A stretch of DNA of 64,000 nt from Tanypteryx hageni (GCA_028673005.1 CM054118.1:84197855-84261854); one strand, 5' to 3'; numbered from the stretch's first letter, positions 12,086 to 21,364 are shown. Program-made: numbers and translations. The notes: generated by a model not told the origin, from the sequence alone.

Positions 12086-13400
12086 TCTTGTTTGTGACTG
12101 ACATTGGATAAGATGAAAGAAGAGAATGCCTAGCGTCACTTTCGCCCAAATAAAAACGAATATCTATCTATATATCTGTCTATCTCTTCCATCCTTTATC
12201 CGAAGCGATATCCAAGGTTATTTTAATTCCACGAAAGTTTAGGTGCCTATTATATGTGGTGATAAGAAAATATAGACTTTTTATTTGTGTAAACCTCGAG
12301 AGCGTATTATATGGGAAAGATTACGATTGACTACTTTCCTGACATTTAAATCACGCCTATGCACGTATAGCAGATAATTGCGATAATATGGTGCGAGTTC
12401 TTAAAAATTTCGATATAAATAATAACTTGTGTAATTCATGGCTACCTATAGATGATATATGTTTATGTTTATGCTAATATAGATTATCAACTACACTAAA
12501 TGGCATGATGTTAAGAAATTCAGCCTTCACTAAATATTCAGAAAAAGTAAATTACTTAACCTCATACTATTGATCTGTTTTACAAAAGTGGTTTGCATTT
12601 CAACTTGTAATTCTTGATAGAAGAGAAATTCCTATAGCATTAATATACACTTTAAACCAGCTTTAACTTTAAAATTTATTCACATTATCTTATTTAGCAA
12701 ACATTTCATTATTATTTAGAGATTATAGCCAAAAATATATCCTCCGAATTAATTATATTAATATAATTATTATAAATAATTAATTGAAAAAAAGTAATCC
12801 TTAAGTCACGGTACATCGACTAGAAAATACTTATCTGAGACTTATAAGATATATCTTAAGGTAATCTTTGAGTCCTAGAACTAGCAAGTATTTTTCTTCT
12901 TTCCCACTCTCCATGTTTTAAATTAGACTTTTAAGATTTTACGTTTCGTTTCAGACATCTATCTTATGAAGAGGTATCCAAGGACGTAATTGTATTCGTC
13001 GAAAGGAGATGCTCATTGACCACGCTGTATATCGCAGTCTTCAACCCTATCACCTCCTCTTCCCAAGTCATTGGCCCATCGTAGCGACAGCTTTTACCGC
13101 TACTAAAGCGCATCTCAAAAGGGCTAATAATTATGCAATGTCGCGCTTATTCCTTGCTCCCCTTCAGTCTCACCAATACCCACAGCGCCGAAAACGGCTG
13201 TTTCCTTTCTCAAAGACTTCGAGACGCAGGATGACGGTTCCTTACCAAAGAAATAATAATGAAGTCTGGGTGAATAAAGAAAGGGCAGGCTGAAATAACG
13301 GAAGGTTCGGAACAGAGGGTGTAAAGGAACCCCCGAAATTAAACTTGCAGATTGAGTTTCGCCAGATATTTCATTCATTTGAAGCCGCGAGAGAGGTGGG
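12086..13400. other. AT-rich spacer, nothing recognised
   Basis: The segment is AT-rich to about 12990 and more balanced after that. The frame at 13009-13293 shows no domain. I see nothing structured. Confidence 0.4.
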
Positions 13401-13409
13401 ATTAGGAAG

Positions 13410-14010
13410 GAGACAGAGAGGCTGGAGAGTGGCGGCGAGGGTGGAGGGAGGCGGTGAGGGTGGAGGAAGGCGGAGAGGGTGGAAGGAGGCGGAGAGGATG
13501 GAAGGAGGCGGAGAGGATGAAGGGAGACGGAGAGGGTGGAGGGAGGGGGAGAGGGAGAGGGTGGAGGGAGACGGAGAGGGTGGGGGGAGGCGGAGAGGGT
13601 GAAGGGAGGCGGAGAGGGTGAAGGAAGGCGGAAATGGTGGTGGGTGACGGAGAGGGTGGAGGAAGGCGGAAAGGGCAGAGGGAGGGGGAGAGGGTGGAGG
13701 AAGGCGGAAAAGGCGGAGGAAGGGGGAGAGGGAGCAGGGAGGCGGAGAGGGTGAAGGGAGGCGGAAATGGTGGTGGGTGACGGAGAGGGTGGAGGAAGGC
13801 GGAAAGGGCGGAGGGAGGGGGAGAGGGTGGAGGAAGGCGGAAAGGGCGGAGGAAGGCGGAAAGGGCGGAGGAAGGCGGAAAGGGTGGAGGAAGGGGGAGA
13901 GGGTGCAGGGAGGCGGAGAGGGTGAAGGGAGGCGGAAATAGTGGTGGGTGACGGAGAGGGTGGAGGAAGGCGGAAAAGGCGGAGGGAGGGGGAGAGGGTG
14001 CAGGGAGGGG
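13410..14010 (+). repeat. 19-bp G+A minisatellite with higher-order structure
   Basis: The basic unit is 19 bp, GGCGGAAAGGGCGGAGGAA in its cleanest run (phase marks at 13836, 13855 and 13874). A diagnostic variant, GGTGGTGGGTGACGG, recurs near 13636, 13769 and 13942, so blocks of several units have been duplicated together. Long open frames on both strands (up to 296 codons on the minus strand) are pure repeat translations and are rejected as genes. Confidence 0.85.
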
Positions 14011-14400
14011 GCACCTCGCGAGTTAGACGGGAAGATCCCGGGAGAAGGGGGAGTGAAAACGAGCTGAGGCCGCATAGGGCGACGGCAGGTATTGCACTCG
14101 TACGGGTCTTGTTCCTACACAGAGCGACGCAGATGCGGTGGGTTCATCGATGGGGATTCCGGATAAGAAAATGCAGCCGCAAGCATCGACTTGTCTTCGA
14201 GCTACGTCGCAAAGCAAGGGCGGTTTAAGAGACGGCAACCCGCAGCATACGTGTTTGCACGGCACCTCGACACTAAAAGCATGCCTCGTGCGCTTTATTG
14301 GGCAAACTTCTGTCGCGTATCGACAGAATAGAGTGAATTACGATCGCTTAAATATGTTTAGCGCCGTTGTGCGCGCCGCGGATCGCTAGAATAATTATAA
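14011..14400. other. CpG-rich, high-complexity island between purine tracts
   Basis: This 390-bp stretch has normal complexity, many CpGs and no repeat structure, in contrast to the minisatellite on its left and the GA tract on its right. Several overlapping short frames exist but none shows a domain. It could be a conserved non-coding element, an exon or a promoter. I cannot tell from this sequence alone. Confidence 0.4.
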
Positions 14401-14429
14401 GCCGTCTTAGCGAGGAGAAAGGCGGAAGG

Positions 14430-15740
14430 AAAGTTTCGGCGGCGAGGCAGTTTGAAGAGAGGGAGATAAACTGAGGTGAGGCGGAGCGGAAGAATGGCAG
14501 AGGGAGATGGTGGAGAGGGAGAGGGGTGGGCGAAAGAGAAGCAGCGTCGAGAAGGGAGCGAGTATTGAAATGAGTTCAATATGAAGGACGAGGGGCACGT
14601 AATCTGCAGTAATATGGAGCTGGAGGAGAGAGAGAAGGGGAGGTTATTGAATAGAAAGTAAAACGTTGATTTTGAGGGAGGATAGAGGGAGAGGGGTTGG
14701 AGGAGAGGCAGGCGTGGGAATAGAAACTTTAAGAGTTACAATAGGAAAAAGTACATATAGATGGAGAAGGGAGTTGAAAAAGAGAGATTGGAAATGGAAA
14801 GTAGAGATTAGATTGGGAAAGATTATAGAGAACAGGCAAGATTGCGTGAAGATAGCAAGTAGTGAGAGTAGGGGAGAGAGGAAGGTTAAATGGAGACCGA
14901 GGGAGATGGAGGAGGTGGAGAGAGGGAGGGAGGGAGAGAGAAAGAGAGAGAGAGAGAGGGAGAGAGAGAGAGAGGGAGGGAGAGAGAGAGAGGGAGGGAG
15001 GGAGGGAAAGCGAGAGAGAGGAGGGAGGGAGAGCGATAGAGGGAGGGAGGGAAAGCGAGAGAGGGAGGGAGGGAGAGCGAGAGAGGGAGAGAGGAAGAGC
15101 GAGAGAGGGGGGAGAGAGGGAGAGCGAGAGAGGGGGGAGAGAGGGAGAGCGAGAGAGGGGGAGAGAGGGAGAGCGAGAGAGGGAGGGAGGGAGGGAGAGA
15201 GAGGGAGGGAGAGAGGGTGGGAGTGAGAGAGTGAGGAAGGAAGAGAGGGAGGGAGATGGGAAGGGAGAAAGAGAGGGAGGGAGATGGGGAGGGAGAAAGA
15301 GAGGAAGGGAGAGAGAGAGAGAGGGTCGGGGAGAGGGAGGGATGGAGAGAGGAGAGGATAGGATGAGACTGAAGGATGGAAGAGAGAGGGTAGACAGACC
15401 GGAAAGAGGGACCGAAGGCTTTAGAGAGGGTGCCATGATAAAAAGGGAGAGCGGGAGATAAAGAGGGCATTAGAGGGAGGAAAAGGAGTGAGAAAAGGTG
15501 AGAGGAAAAGGAGGAATGTAGATGAGAGATTAAGGGACGAAGAAAGAGGCGGTGGATGTGAAAATATAAGGAGAGGCGGTTGGGAGGTAGTAAGGGTGGC
15601 GGAGAGATTTGGCTCTGTGAAGAGTAGGGGATGATGTAAGAGAAAAAGAGGGAGTGGGCGATATTGGGGGAGGGGGAGTTATGGAGGGAGGGGGAGAGAA
15701 AACGACGGGGTTAGCAAGAAAACGAGAAGGAACAATGGAA
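14430..15740 (+). repeat. Purine tract with long (GA)n/(GGGA)n microsatellite
   Basis: About 1.3 kb of the + strand is G+A-rich. The core at 14930-15330 is nearly pure GA and GGGA repeats, with interspersed AGCGAGAGAG units. All three frames on both strands are open across it because the repeat lacks stop codons. None encodes anything but Arg/Glu/Gly or Ser/Leu/Pro repeats. Confidence 0.9.
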
Positions 15741-16056
15741 TGGAATTTGGATGAAAACGAAATCTAGAGAAAAGCTCAAATTTAATATTTAAAAATTCGC
15801 TTTATAATTAAAAAATACAGTTAATCTATGACACGTTAGTGTGTGGTACATGAACATCTCTACACTTCTCCACGACAGTTTTTTTCCCGAAAAGTGAGTT
15901 ATAAATGGTATTAATTAACATGTTTCAATACCTGACACGATGTGTTTCATCTTTTAAAACCATGGAAAGAGAATTTGTAAGTATTCTGAAGGGTAGCACT
16001 CGTTATCATGATGCGTAACGCACGCTCTGATGTAAAAAGTCTAATACTGACATAAA
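15741..16056. other. AT-rich spacer, nothing recognised
   Basis: Ordinary AT-rich sequence before the first copy of repeat C. Confidence 0.4.
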
Positions 16057-16500
16057 ACTAGTAGGTACTTCTAAAAGGGATAGAAATCTGAAATATGGCA
16101 TGTAGGTAGTTCAAGTGACACAACCAACGAAAAAAATCAAAGTCAGAAAAAAGTTCATATTTAAGGGGTCTTTTTAACCCCAATGTTCCATTTCTATGCC
16201 CTATAAGAAAAGCATGGGTTTCAGTGCAAGGCTTCTTAATATGCATTTTTAAATTACTTAAAATTGGGATGCGAATTCGAGAAAAGTACAGTAATCTAGC
16301 TAAAAGAACGGAATTCTTAATTTTTTAAGGCAGAAATAAAATACTCGCGGGATTAGAGTAAATATCTGTTTTAAATCGGAAAAAGTGTGATTTTTTCCTT
16401 TCTTCAACAATGGAAACGTATAAAAACCATGGCAAATACCTGATTGCTTTTAAAGGAACATTTAATGCTTTTAATGGTAAAAATCTCGTCATAACGAATT
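16057..16500 (+). repeat. Dispersed repeat C, copy 1
   Basis: The segment starts GTAGGTACTTCTAAAAG and contains AAGTTCATATTTAAGGGGTC, TTTTTAACCCCAA and TTCTTCAACAATGGAAA. These align in order with 17239-17600. Identity looks like roughly 65-70% by eye, so these are old copies. Confidence 0.7.
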
Positions 16501-16579
16501 ATAGTGGAACTTACATAACTCGAATCTCAAGGAAAAGTAAAAATTATTCGAGTTACAAAAAATTAAAAATACGGAAATA

Positions 16580-16629
<50 letters not shown>

Positions 16630-16740
16630 GTGGAACTTCTATAACTACAATCTCAAGGAAAAGCAAATATTATGAGTTAATAGAAAACTCGAATTACGGA
16701 AATATTTTTATCTCTATATTAAAAAATATTCTACATGGTA
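16500..16740. mobile_element. Two Tigger-like MITE ends flanking (TA)n, locus 1
   Basis: Two related segments, GTGGAACTTACATAACTCGA (16504 on) and CAGTGGAACTTCTATAACTA (16628 on), each run into AAGGAAAAG and then a degenerate inverted echo (GAGTTAATAGAAAACTCG). They sit on either side of a (TA)n run at about 16584-16626. The same two-segment arrangement occurs at 21455-21645. The CAGTNGAACnTCTATAACTCGA style of terminus is typical of pogo/Tigger non-autonomous elements, which target TA. Confidence 0.6.
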
Positions 16741-16872
16741 GGAACAAAGAAACAGCGAGCAAAGTGGGGCAGAGTTTGACGAGAATTAGCTAGCAAAAGG
16801 GTTGTCCCCTAATATCATTATAAATAGATGCTTCTTATATGTATAGGATATATGATATAATTATATAGGATA

Positions 16873-16876
<4 letters not shown>

Positions 16877-16936
<60 letters not shown>
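16877..16936. repeat. (TA)n microsatellite
   Basis: An uninterrupted TA run of about 60 bp. It abuts the left inverted repeat of the solo Penelope-type terminus at 16937. Frames encoding alternating Tyr-Ile are repeat translations. Confidence 0.95.
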
Positions 16937-16938
<2 letters not shown>

Positions 16939-17150
16939 TGTCAACAAGGTGTAGCTGAAGAAGGAGTAGTTCCGAAAGCTTTACGTTTGTGATGTTTCTG
17001 TGTTTTTGTGTTATTTTACGTGTGTCGCTTCGACATCCCCGGAGCCTCGCCAACCTGAAGTCGTCTGATTGGTGAGTGCTCACTGGGTTTCCTCATCCCA
17101 ACACCTTGTTGACATCCATATATTCATTTTACCTTTCCTTTTCCGTAAGT
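16937..17150 (+). mobile_element. Solo Penelope-like terminus (pLTR-like) bounded by a 16-bp inverted repeat
   Basis: The + strand here aligns with the reverse complement of 19735-19924, the tail of the Penelope-like element on the minus strand. Shared landmarks include CCGAAAGCTT, TTTTACGtGTGTCgCTT, GGTGAGTGCTCACTGG and TTTACCTTTCC. It is bounded by a perfect 16-bp inverted repeat, GATGTCAACAAGGTGT (16937-16952) and its complement (17101-17116), with (TA)n runs on both sides. No RT sequence accompanies it, so it is either a heavily 5'-truncated insertion or a non-autonomous derivative. Confidence 0.7.
16955..16982 (+). ncRNA. Hammerhead-ribozyme-like core, solo Penelope terminus
   Basis: CTGAAGA (16955-16961) fits the CUGANGA box. 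It is followed by a short hairpin (GGAG...GTTCC, 16963-16973) and GAAA (16974-16977). Penelope-like elements are known to carry minimal type I hammerheads in their terminal repeats. Stem I looks weak and stem III would be only two base pairs, as in other retroelement hammerheads, so activity is unproven. Confidence 0.5.
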
Positions 17151-17152
17151 TG

Positions 17153-17217
<65 letters not shown>
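17153..17217. repeat. (TA)n microsatellite
   Basis: An uninterrupted TA run of about 65 bp, immediately right of the solo Penelope-type terminus and left of repeat C copy 2. Confidence 0.95.
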
Positions 17218-17219
<2 letters not shown>

Positions 17220-17238
17220 ATATATCATATAAAACCTA

Positions 17239-18050
17239 AGGTACTTCTAAAAGTGCTATAGATCTGAAAATTGGACGAAAGATAGGACAATAGGTCGGGG
17301 AAAAACCGAAATTACGGAATAAGTTATATTTAAGGGGTGTTCTTGACCCCAAAGTCCAATTTTAAATATCCAAATGAAAAGCATTGAAAAATGTGCAGGG
17401 CTACAAAAAATTGCTTTTTTTTATTATTTAAAATTAAGCTACAAAGTCGAGACCTACAAAGTACGGTGGATGAAAGAATTAAGTTTATTTTTATTGAAGA
17501 CAGAATTCAAACCATGCCGAATTTGAGTAAAAATGCGATTTTAATCTTAAAGATATGAAATTTTTTTCGGTCTTCAACAATGAAAAATATACACTACCAT
17601 AGTTACGACTACAATGCATTTCAATGTGAATTGATTTTCCATACTATAAAAGCATTAATTTAATGCTTAGACTGTATTATAATCCATTTGATTTCAGCCA
17701 ACGACGTATACATATGATGACGTGATAGTTTTAAATTAATTTCTTTATATGTATATGTACTAAAAGACACGAATGATGACACGATAATCATAACACACAA
17801 AATATCCTAATTTTTACATTTTAGTGTACAATATAGGCTATTGTCTGAATGATGATTATAGTTATTGCTTAAAAAGGGAGATCTGAGATATAAAACTTGA
17901 AATTCGGAAACTTGGACGCGATCCGATTGCCAGACAATTTATAAATTCAGGATAGATGCCTTATTTTCGCGGAAAATGAACACTATTATCTTTTTTAAAC
18001 GGGTAGCTCAAATGCTGCGGCGTTGGTTTATTTACGAGTTAAGATGATGG
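17239..18050 (+). repeat. Dispersed repeat C, copy 2 (longest)
   Basis: The first part (17239-17610) matches 16057-16440 and the second (17640-18000) matches 22330-22620 in the same orientation. For the second match, landmarks are TTGTCTgAATGATGATTAT, GGGAGATCTGA and ACTTGGACgCGA. This copy links the other two into one family at least 800 bp long. No coding frame was recognised. Confidence 0.65.
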
Positions 18051-18057
18051 TTTATGG

Positions 18058-18077
18058 TCTTTATTTAAGCGCTTGTA

Positions 18078-18129
<52 letters not shown>

Positions 18130-18146
18130 TACAAGAGCTTAAATAA

Positions 18147-18149
<3 letters not shown>
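18058..18149. repeat. Near-perfect palindrome around a (TA)n core
   Basis: A 23-bp left arm (18058-18080, TCTTTATTTAAGCGCTTGTA plus GTA) is the reverse complement of the right arm (18127-18149) with one mismatch. The arms are separated only by a self-complementary TA run. The whole 92 bp can extrude as one hairpin. A second TA run (18149-18218) follows directly. Confidence 0.85.

Positions 18150-18218
<69 letters not shown>
18149..18218. repeat. (TA)n microsatellite
   Basis: A TA run of about 70 bp that abuts the left inverted arm of the DUF4817/mariner composite. Confidence 0.95.
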
Positions 18219-18220
<2 letters not shown>

Positions 18221-18221
18221 T

Positions 18222-18429
18222 GGATGATATGGAAATACCTCCGAAAACTTCGGGAGCTTGTTAAGCTGTTCAAAATAAAGAGAAAAGTTCATATGATTAT
18301 ATATCGATAAACGCGCCGTCTACGAGATTCAGCTCCATTTGGTCCATGCCGCTGAGTGGGAGTTGGGTTCCTAGAAGGAATAAAAGGAGCAGCATTGTAG
18401 TGCGTAACTTTATTAATGTTCTAAACAAT
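18222..18429 (-). repeat. Left inverted arm of DUF4817 composite
   Basis: The arm is about 208 bp. It matches the reverse complement of 19516-19719 closely, with landmarks GATATGGAAATACCT, GGGAGCTTGTTA, TTCAAAATAAAGAGAAA, CATATGATTATATATCGA and TGTAGTGCGTAACT. On the minus strand it lies directly downstream of the stop of a DUF4817-type transposase C-terminus, so it is probably that element's 3' end. Confidence 0.85.
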
Positions 18430-18461
18430 TCTGTTAAGTACTTAAAAATCATAATAAATGT

Positions 18462-18687
18462 TCAGAAACATACATCCGAACGTATGCACGCATTAGTCCT
18501 TCGTCTTAAGGACTTTCTGATATTCTCAAAGAGGACAGGTTGTGCTGCAATGGTTTGACAAGCATTTTGAATCCTCTACCAAATCTCTTCTCTTGTGTTT
18601 ACGTATTCAGCGTAAACCACGGTTTTTAGGGTTCCCCAAATGCCGAAATCACGCGGATTCTTGGCATAAATTTCGCGTATTTTGCTT
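18462..18687 (-). pseudogene. C-terminal remnant of DUF4817-type transposase
   Basis: Read on the minus strand, this encodes RDFGIWGTLKTVVYAEYVNT, then REEIW, an in-frame TAG, RIQNACQTIAAQPVLFENIR and KSLRRRTNACIRSDVCF before a stop. The WGxLKxxVY...NTR...RIQNAC...RRR..ACI pattern is the C-terminal end of arthropod Tc1/mariner-related transposases that begin with a DUF4817 helix-turn-helix. The middle, with the DDE residues, is missing: the upstream end joins mariner sequence near 18690. The matching N-terminal half lies at 19278 on the opposite strand. Confidence 0.65.
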
Positions 18688-19089
18688 TTACTCGTCTGTC
18701 AGATTTTTGGGCACCATTTTTGCACAAACGTTTCGCATGTCCAAATGATCTGTCAAAATTTTATGAACGGCATTTTTATTAACGTTAAGCTCATTTGCAA
18801 CGAATCTAACCGACAACCTGTAGCAATGAAAGACCTCACCCCGCTCCACATTCTCATCTGATTTCACCGTGGAAGGTCTTCCCGAGCGATGATCATTTTC
18901 CACATTTTCTCCTCCTTCCTTAAATGCCTTGTGCCATCGAAAAACTTCTGCTTTACATAAAAATTCATCGCTATACGCTCTTTTCAACTTTCTAAACGTT
19001 TTCGTAGCAGTTTCGTTCAATTTGACGCAAAATTTAATGGCGTACCGTTGCTCGATATTCCGCTCCATTTTTACCGTTACGAGATACAC
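18688..19089 (-). pseudogene. Mariner transposase N-terminal fragment
   Basis: The minus strand encodes MERNIEQRYAIKFCVKLNET followed by WHKAFKEGGENVENDHRSGR-type sequence, the Mos1-like helix-turn-helix (HTH_48) of mariner. A second HTH (SVRFVANELNVNKNAVHKIL) and MVPKNLTDE follow. Mariner transposases are about 345 aa and bind the terminal repeats to insert at TA. Here only about 125 residues remain, and the catalytic DDD domain is gone. The frame stays open until a stop right after LTDE. A likely 5' terminal repeat is at 19218-19242. The initiator is probably the Met of MERNIEQ, the eighth codon of the open frame. Confidence 0.85.
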
Positions 19090-19217
19090 GGCCTTGAATA
19101 GTTAACAAATACACGACCGACAATCAACGGAAGAAGACGCAATGGTTGCCATTGTTTAAGCAATGGTATGGTGGAGGAGGGGGCAGTGTTGCCGCATCGT
19201 GAATAAGAATTTCAGTC

Positions 19218-19242
19218 TCATTACTTTAGGGATAGTCCTCGT
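19218..19242 (-). repeat. Mariner 5' terminal inverted repeat
   Basis: Read on the minus strand the sequence is TACGAGGACTATCCCTAAAG plus TAATG, a TACGAGG-type mariner terminus, about 130 bp upstream of the transposase start. No matching 3' terminal repeat was found before the DUF4817 C-terminal fragment, consistent with truncation. Confidence 0.65.
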
Positions 19243-19277
19243 ACTTTCGTGAACTATTTAAGAGAAGGGTCGTCGTT

Positions 19278-19530
19278 ATGGATTATTCTTTTGAAGAGTA
19301 TGCAGACATGCACTTAGTGTACGGTGAAATGGAAGGAAATGCATCAGCCGCAGTTCGCCGATATTGTGAGAAGTTTTCGAATCGCCGTACGCCTACTGCC
19401 AAAAAGTCTTTGTAAGTGAATCGCCGATTGCGAGAGACGGGTACACTAGCTCCGAGAAATATTGACAAGGGGCGAGTTAGTAATCGTGCTCCCGAAATGA
19501 TGGAACGACTTCTGATTGTTGAGAACATTA
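19278..19530 (+). pseudogene. N-terminal remnant of DUF4817-type transposase
   Basis: From the ATG at 19278 the + strand encodes FEEYADMHLVYGEMEGNASA and RRYCEKFSNRRTPTAKKSL, then an in-frame TAA at 19413, then VNRRLRETGTLAPR and the GRVSNRAPEMMERLLIVEN block. This is the DUF4817 DNA-binding domain typical of multi-copy arthropod transposases (motifs YGE..GNA, YPNRR..., RLRETGT). It is cut off at about residue 84 by the right inverted arm, without any catalytic domain. The orientation is opposite to the C-terminal remnant at 18462. Confidence 0.75.
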
Positions 19531-19719
19531 ATATAGTTACGCACTACAATTCTGCTCCTTTTATTCCTTCAATGACCCCTCTCACTCAGCGGCATGGGCC
19601 AAATGGAGCTGTCTCTCGTAAACGTTGCGTTTCTCGATATATAATCATATGAACCTTTCTCTTTATTTTGAACCGCCTAACAAGCTCCCGAGGTATTTGA
19701 AGGTATTTCCATATCACCC
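19516..19719 (+). repeat. Right inverted arm of DUF4817 composite
   Basis: This is the inverted partner of 18222-18429 (see that entry). It begins inside the last codons of the DUF4817 N-terminal fragment, so an internal deletion joined the gene's 5' part straight to its 3' end. Confidence 0.85.
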
Positions 19720-19892
19720 TGTGTATATATATGCCAACGGACGAGGAAAGGTAAATGGGATAATTGGGTGGCAACAATTTGTTGAGGTAAGGAAGTCCAG
19801 TGAGCACTCACCAATAAGATGACTTCAGGATGGCGAGCTGCTGGGGGTGTCAAAGTGACACGCGTAAAACAAACACAAACAAATAAACAAAC

Positions 19893-19922
19893 GGAAGCTT
19901 TCGGTAATGATCCCTTCGTCAG
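19893..19922 (-). ncRNA. Hammerhead-ribozyme-like core, Penelope element 1
   Basis: On the minus strand: CTGACGA (19922-19916), then AGG...ACC, then GAAA (19902-19899) and GCTT. This is the same box arrangement as 16955-16982, and the surrounding sequence is homologous. The stem II I can draw is only two G-C pairs, so this may be a decayed copy. Confidence 0.5.
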
Positions 19923-20048
19923 CACAGGAGAGAGACAATTGATGGCAGTGACACTGGATGGAGACATGGGGGTGGAAGGGTAGTGCGGAAAAGTCGAGGA
20001 TTGAAGGATAAGGAGGGGGTTGGAGAAGGGCAGAAAAGGAGCGAATTG

Positions 20049-20441
20049 CTAGCGAAGGTTGAGGCCAGCGAGAGTGAAGGAGTTTAGAAGATGGATGTGT
20101 GCAAGCTCCCACTGACGGTGTTGGGAAACCAGAGCATTATCGGGGAGAGCGTGAATGGCCCTCACCGTGAAGCAATCATTAAATTTTAGGTTGTGATTGT
20201 TCGCATGAACGGCCACAGGCAGCGTTCGTTTAAAAATGACGCTATTGCGGTAGCCGTTCATGCGGATTTTGAGGGGATTTCTGGTGAGGCCAACATAAAA
20301 AGCGGGACATTGGGTGCATCTCAGGAGGTAAATGATATTGCGGGTGGTGCAATTGGCGGGAGAAGTTATGGGGTAGGTGATGTTAGTTGTGGGGCTGAAG
20401 AAGGAATTGCAGGGGGGGGTGTTAATGGGCATGTGAGACAT
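20049..20441 (-). pseudogene. GIY-YIG endonuclease domain of Penelope-like element 1
   Basis: The 130-codon open frame contains NIIYLLRCTQCPAFYVGLTR followed by NPLKIRMNGYR, the GIY-YIG core in the form IIY...YVG with the conserved downstream Arg. The CxxC pair between the two motifs (CTQC) is typical of Penelope-type endonucleases. In active elements this domain nicks target DNA to prime reverse transcription. The open frame starts partway through the linker, and the preceding linker peptide is in another frame (20626-20366), so a frameshift separates RT from endonuclease. Confidence 0.85.
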
Positions 20442-20629
20442 TGGGATCTACCGCAGGGCTGAGATCCGACAGGGTGCAGAGGAATTGGTGCTGGGAGTTC
20501 TTTTTTCCATAAAATGTTTGCCAGATTAGGGGGCCGGCTGAGAGGGAGGATCAGTGGTCTAGGAAACAGAACCTGGTGAGGGGAGAATTTGAAGATAGGG
20601 TGAGCGGCTTTTAGGATATTACTCAAAAT

Positions 20630-21280
20630 ACCGTGGATACCGGGGAAAAGGATGGGTAGGGTGAGTTGGGAGGTGGAATCGGTGATGGCGTGGCTTTGAG
20701 GCGGGAGTTAGGGGTGTTGGGTGCGTTTGCCCGCTGGATTTGGTCCGGGATCAGATCCGGTGGGTGTCCCCCCTGTAGAAATGAATGTTCGAAGGTGGAG
20801 CATACACGGACAGCGAGTTTCTGTCCGTACGGATTCTCCGTCCTCGGTGGGGTAGGGCGTATGGAATTGAGGTTTTGGTGCGGAGGGAATGGCAGTTGAC
20901 GTTGAGATATTGAATGGCGTTGGAGGACTTGAGGTGCACGGTGGTGTGGATTCTGTTTTCCCGGATGGATACATCGACATCCAGGAAGGTGGTTGGAGGC
21001 AGAGGACGGTGGGTGAAGGAAAGCGTGTGGTGGGAACAGGAGGCGTTGTAAAAAGGATTGTAGGGAGTCAGATCCATGCGTCCAGAGAAGAAATATGTCG
21101 AAAATATAACTCAGTCATAGGAGTGGTCTATACGTAAAGGAAGCGTTCCTCCCATTCACCTAAGAAGACATTGATATAGGAGGGCGCCATGCATGTGCCC
21201 ATCGTGGTACCTTTTATTTGTAGGTAGTGGCGCCCTCCGAAAGAGAAATTGTTTTTTTTTGGAGCACCATTTCAGCCAGC
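20630..21280 (-). pseudogene. Reverse transcriptase remnant of Penelope-like element 1
   Basis: At 21240-21130 (minus) the frame reads [20 protein letters not shown] and [15 protein letters not shown], the RT motif 4/B block of Penelope-like RTs, then a stop. The next motif, normally YIDD or YVDD, is YIFD at 21108-21097, so one catalytic Asp is lost. About 170 further codons with IFLLWTHGSDSLQSFL and a RGRRIRTDRNSLSV block match the thumb region. Reverse transcription would not be possible with this copy. Confidence 0.75.
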
Positions 21281-21364
21281 TCCGGAGGAGAGGAGGAGGA
21301 GAGTCTTGCGTCAGATGGTCTTGAGTCCAGTGATATGTATACATAAGTATATGTATATATATAT

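Larger units (their letters stand above)
19735..21345 (-). mobile_element. Penelope-like retroelement 1 (degenerate)
   Basis: Read on the minus strand the order is an RT core (21240-21090), an RT thumb/linker region with a CGRSQCLTCP cysteine motif (about 20500-20460), a GIY-YIG endonuclease (20441-20049) and a terminal region with a hammerhead-like core (19924-19893). This is the order of canonical animal Penelope-like elements. The N-terminal RT part is missing to the right, where sequence runs into TATATA and repeat C, so the copy is 5'-truncated. Several frame changes and stops make it non-functional. Confidence 0.85.

Noticed and set aside
13124..14075. Long minus-strand open frames (296 and 234 codons)
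   Set aside because: They are translations of the 19-bp G+A minisatellite in two phases, consisting only of Pro/Ser/Leu/Phe repeats.
14666..15470. Five overlapping open frames of 186-235 codons on both strands
   Set aside because: (GA)n and (GGGA)n sequence has no stop codons in any frame, so open frames are expected by composition.
16410..18292. Frames rich in alternating Tyr-Ile
   Set aside because: These are translations of (TA)n microsatellites.
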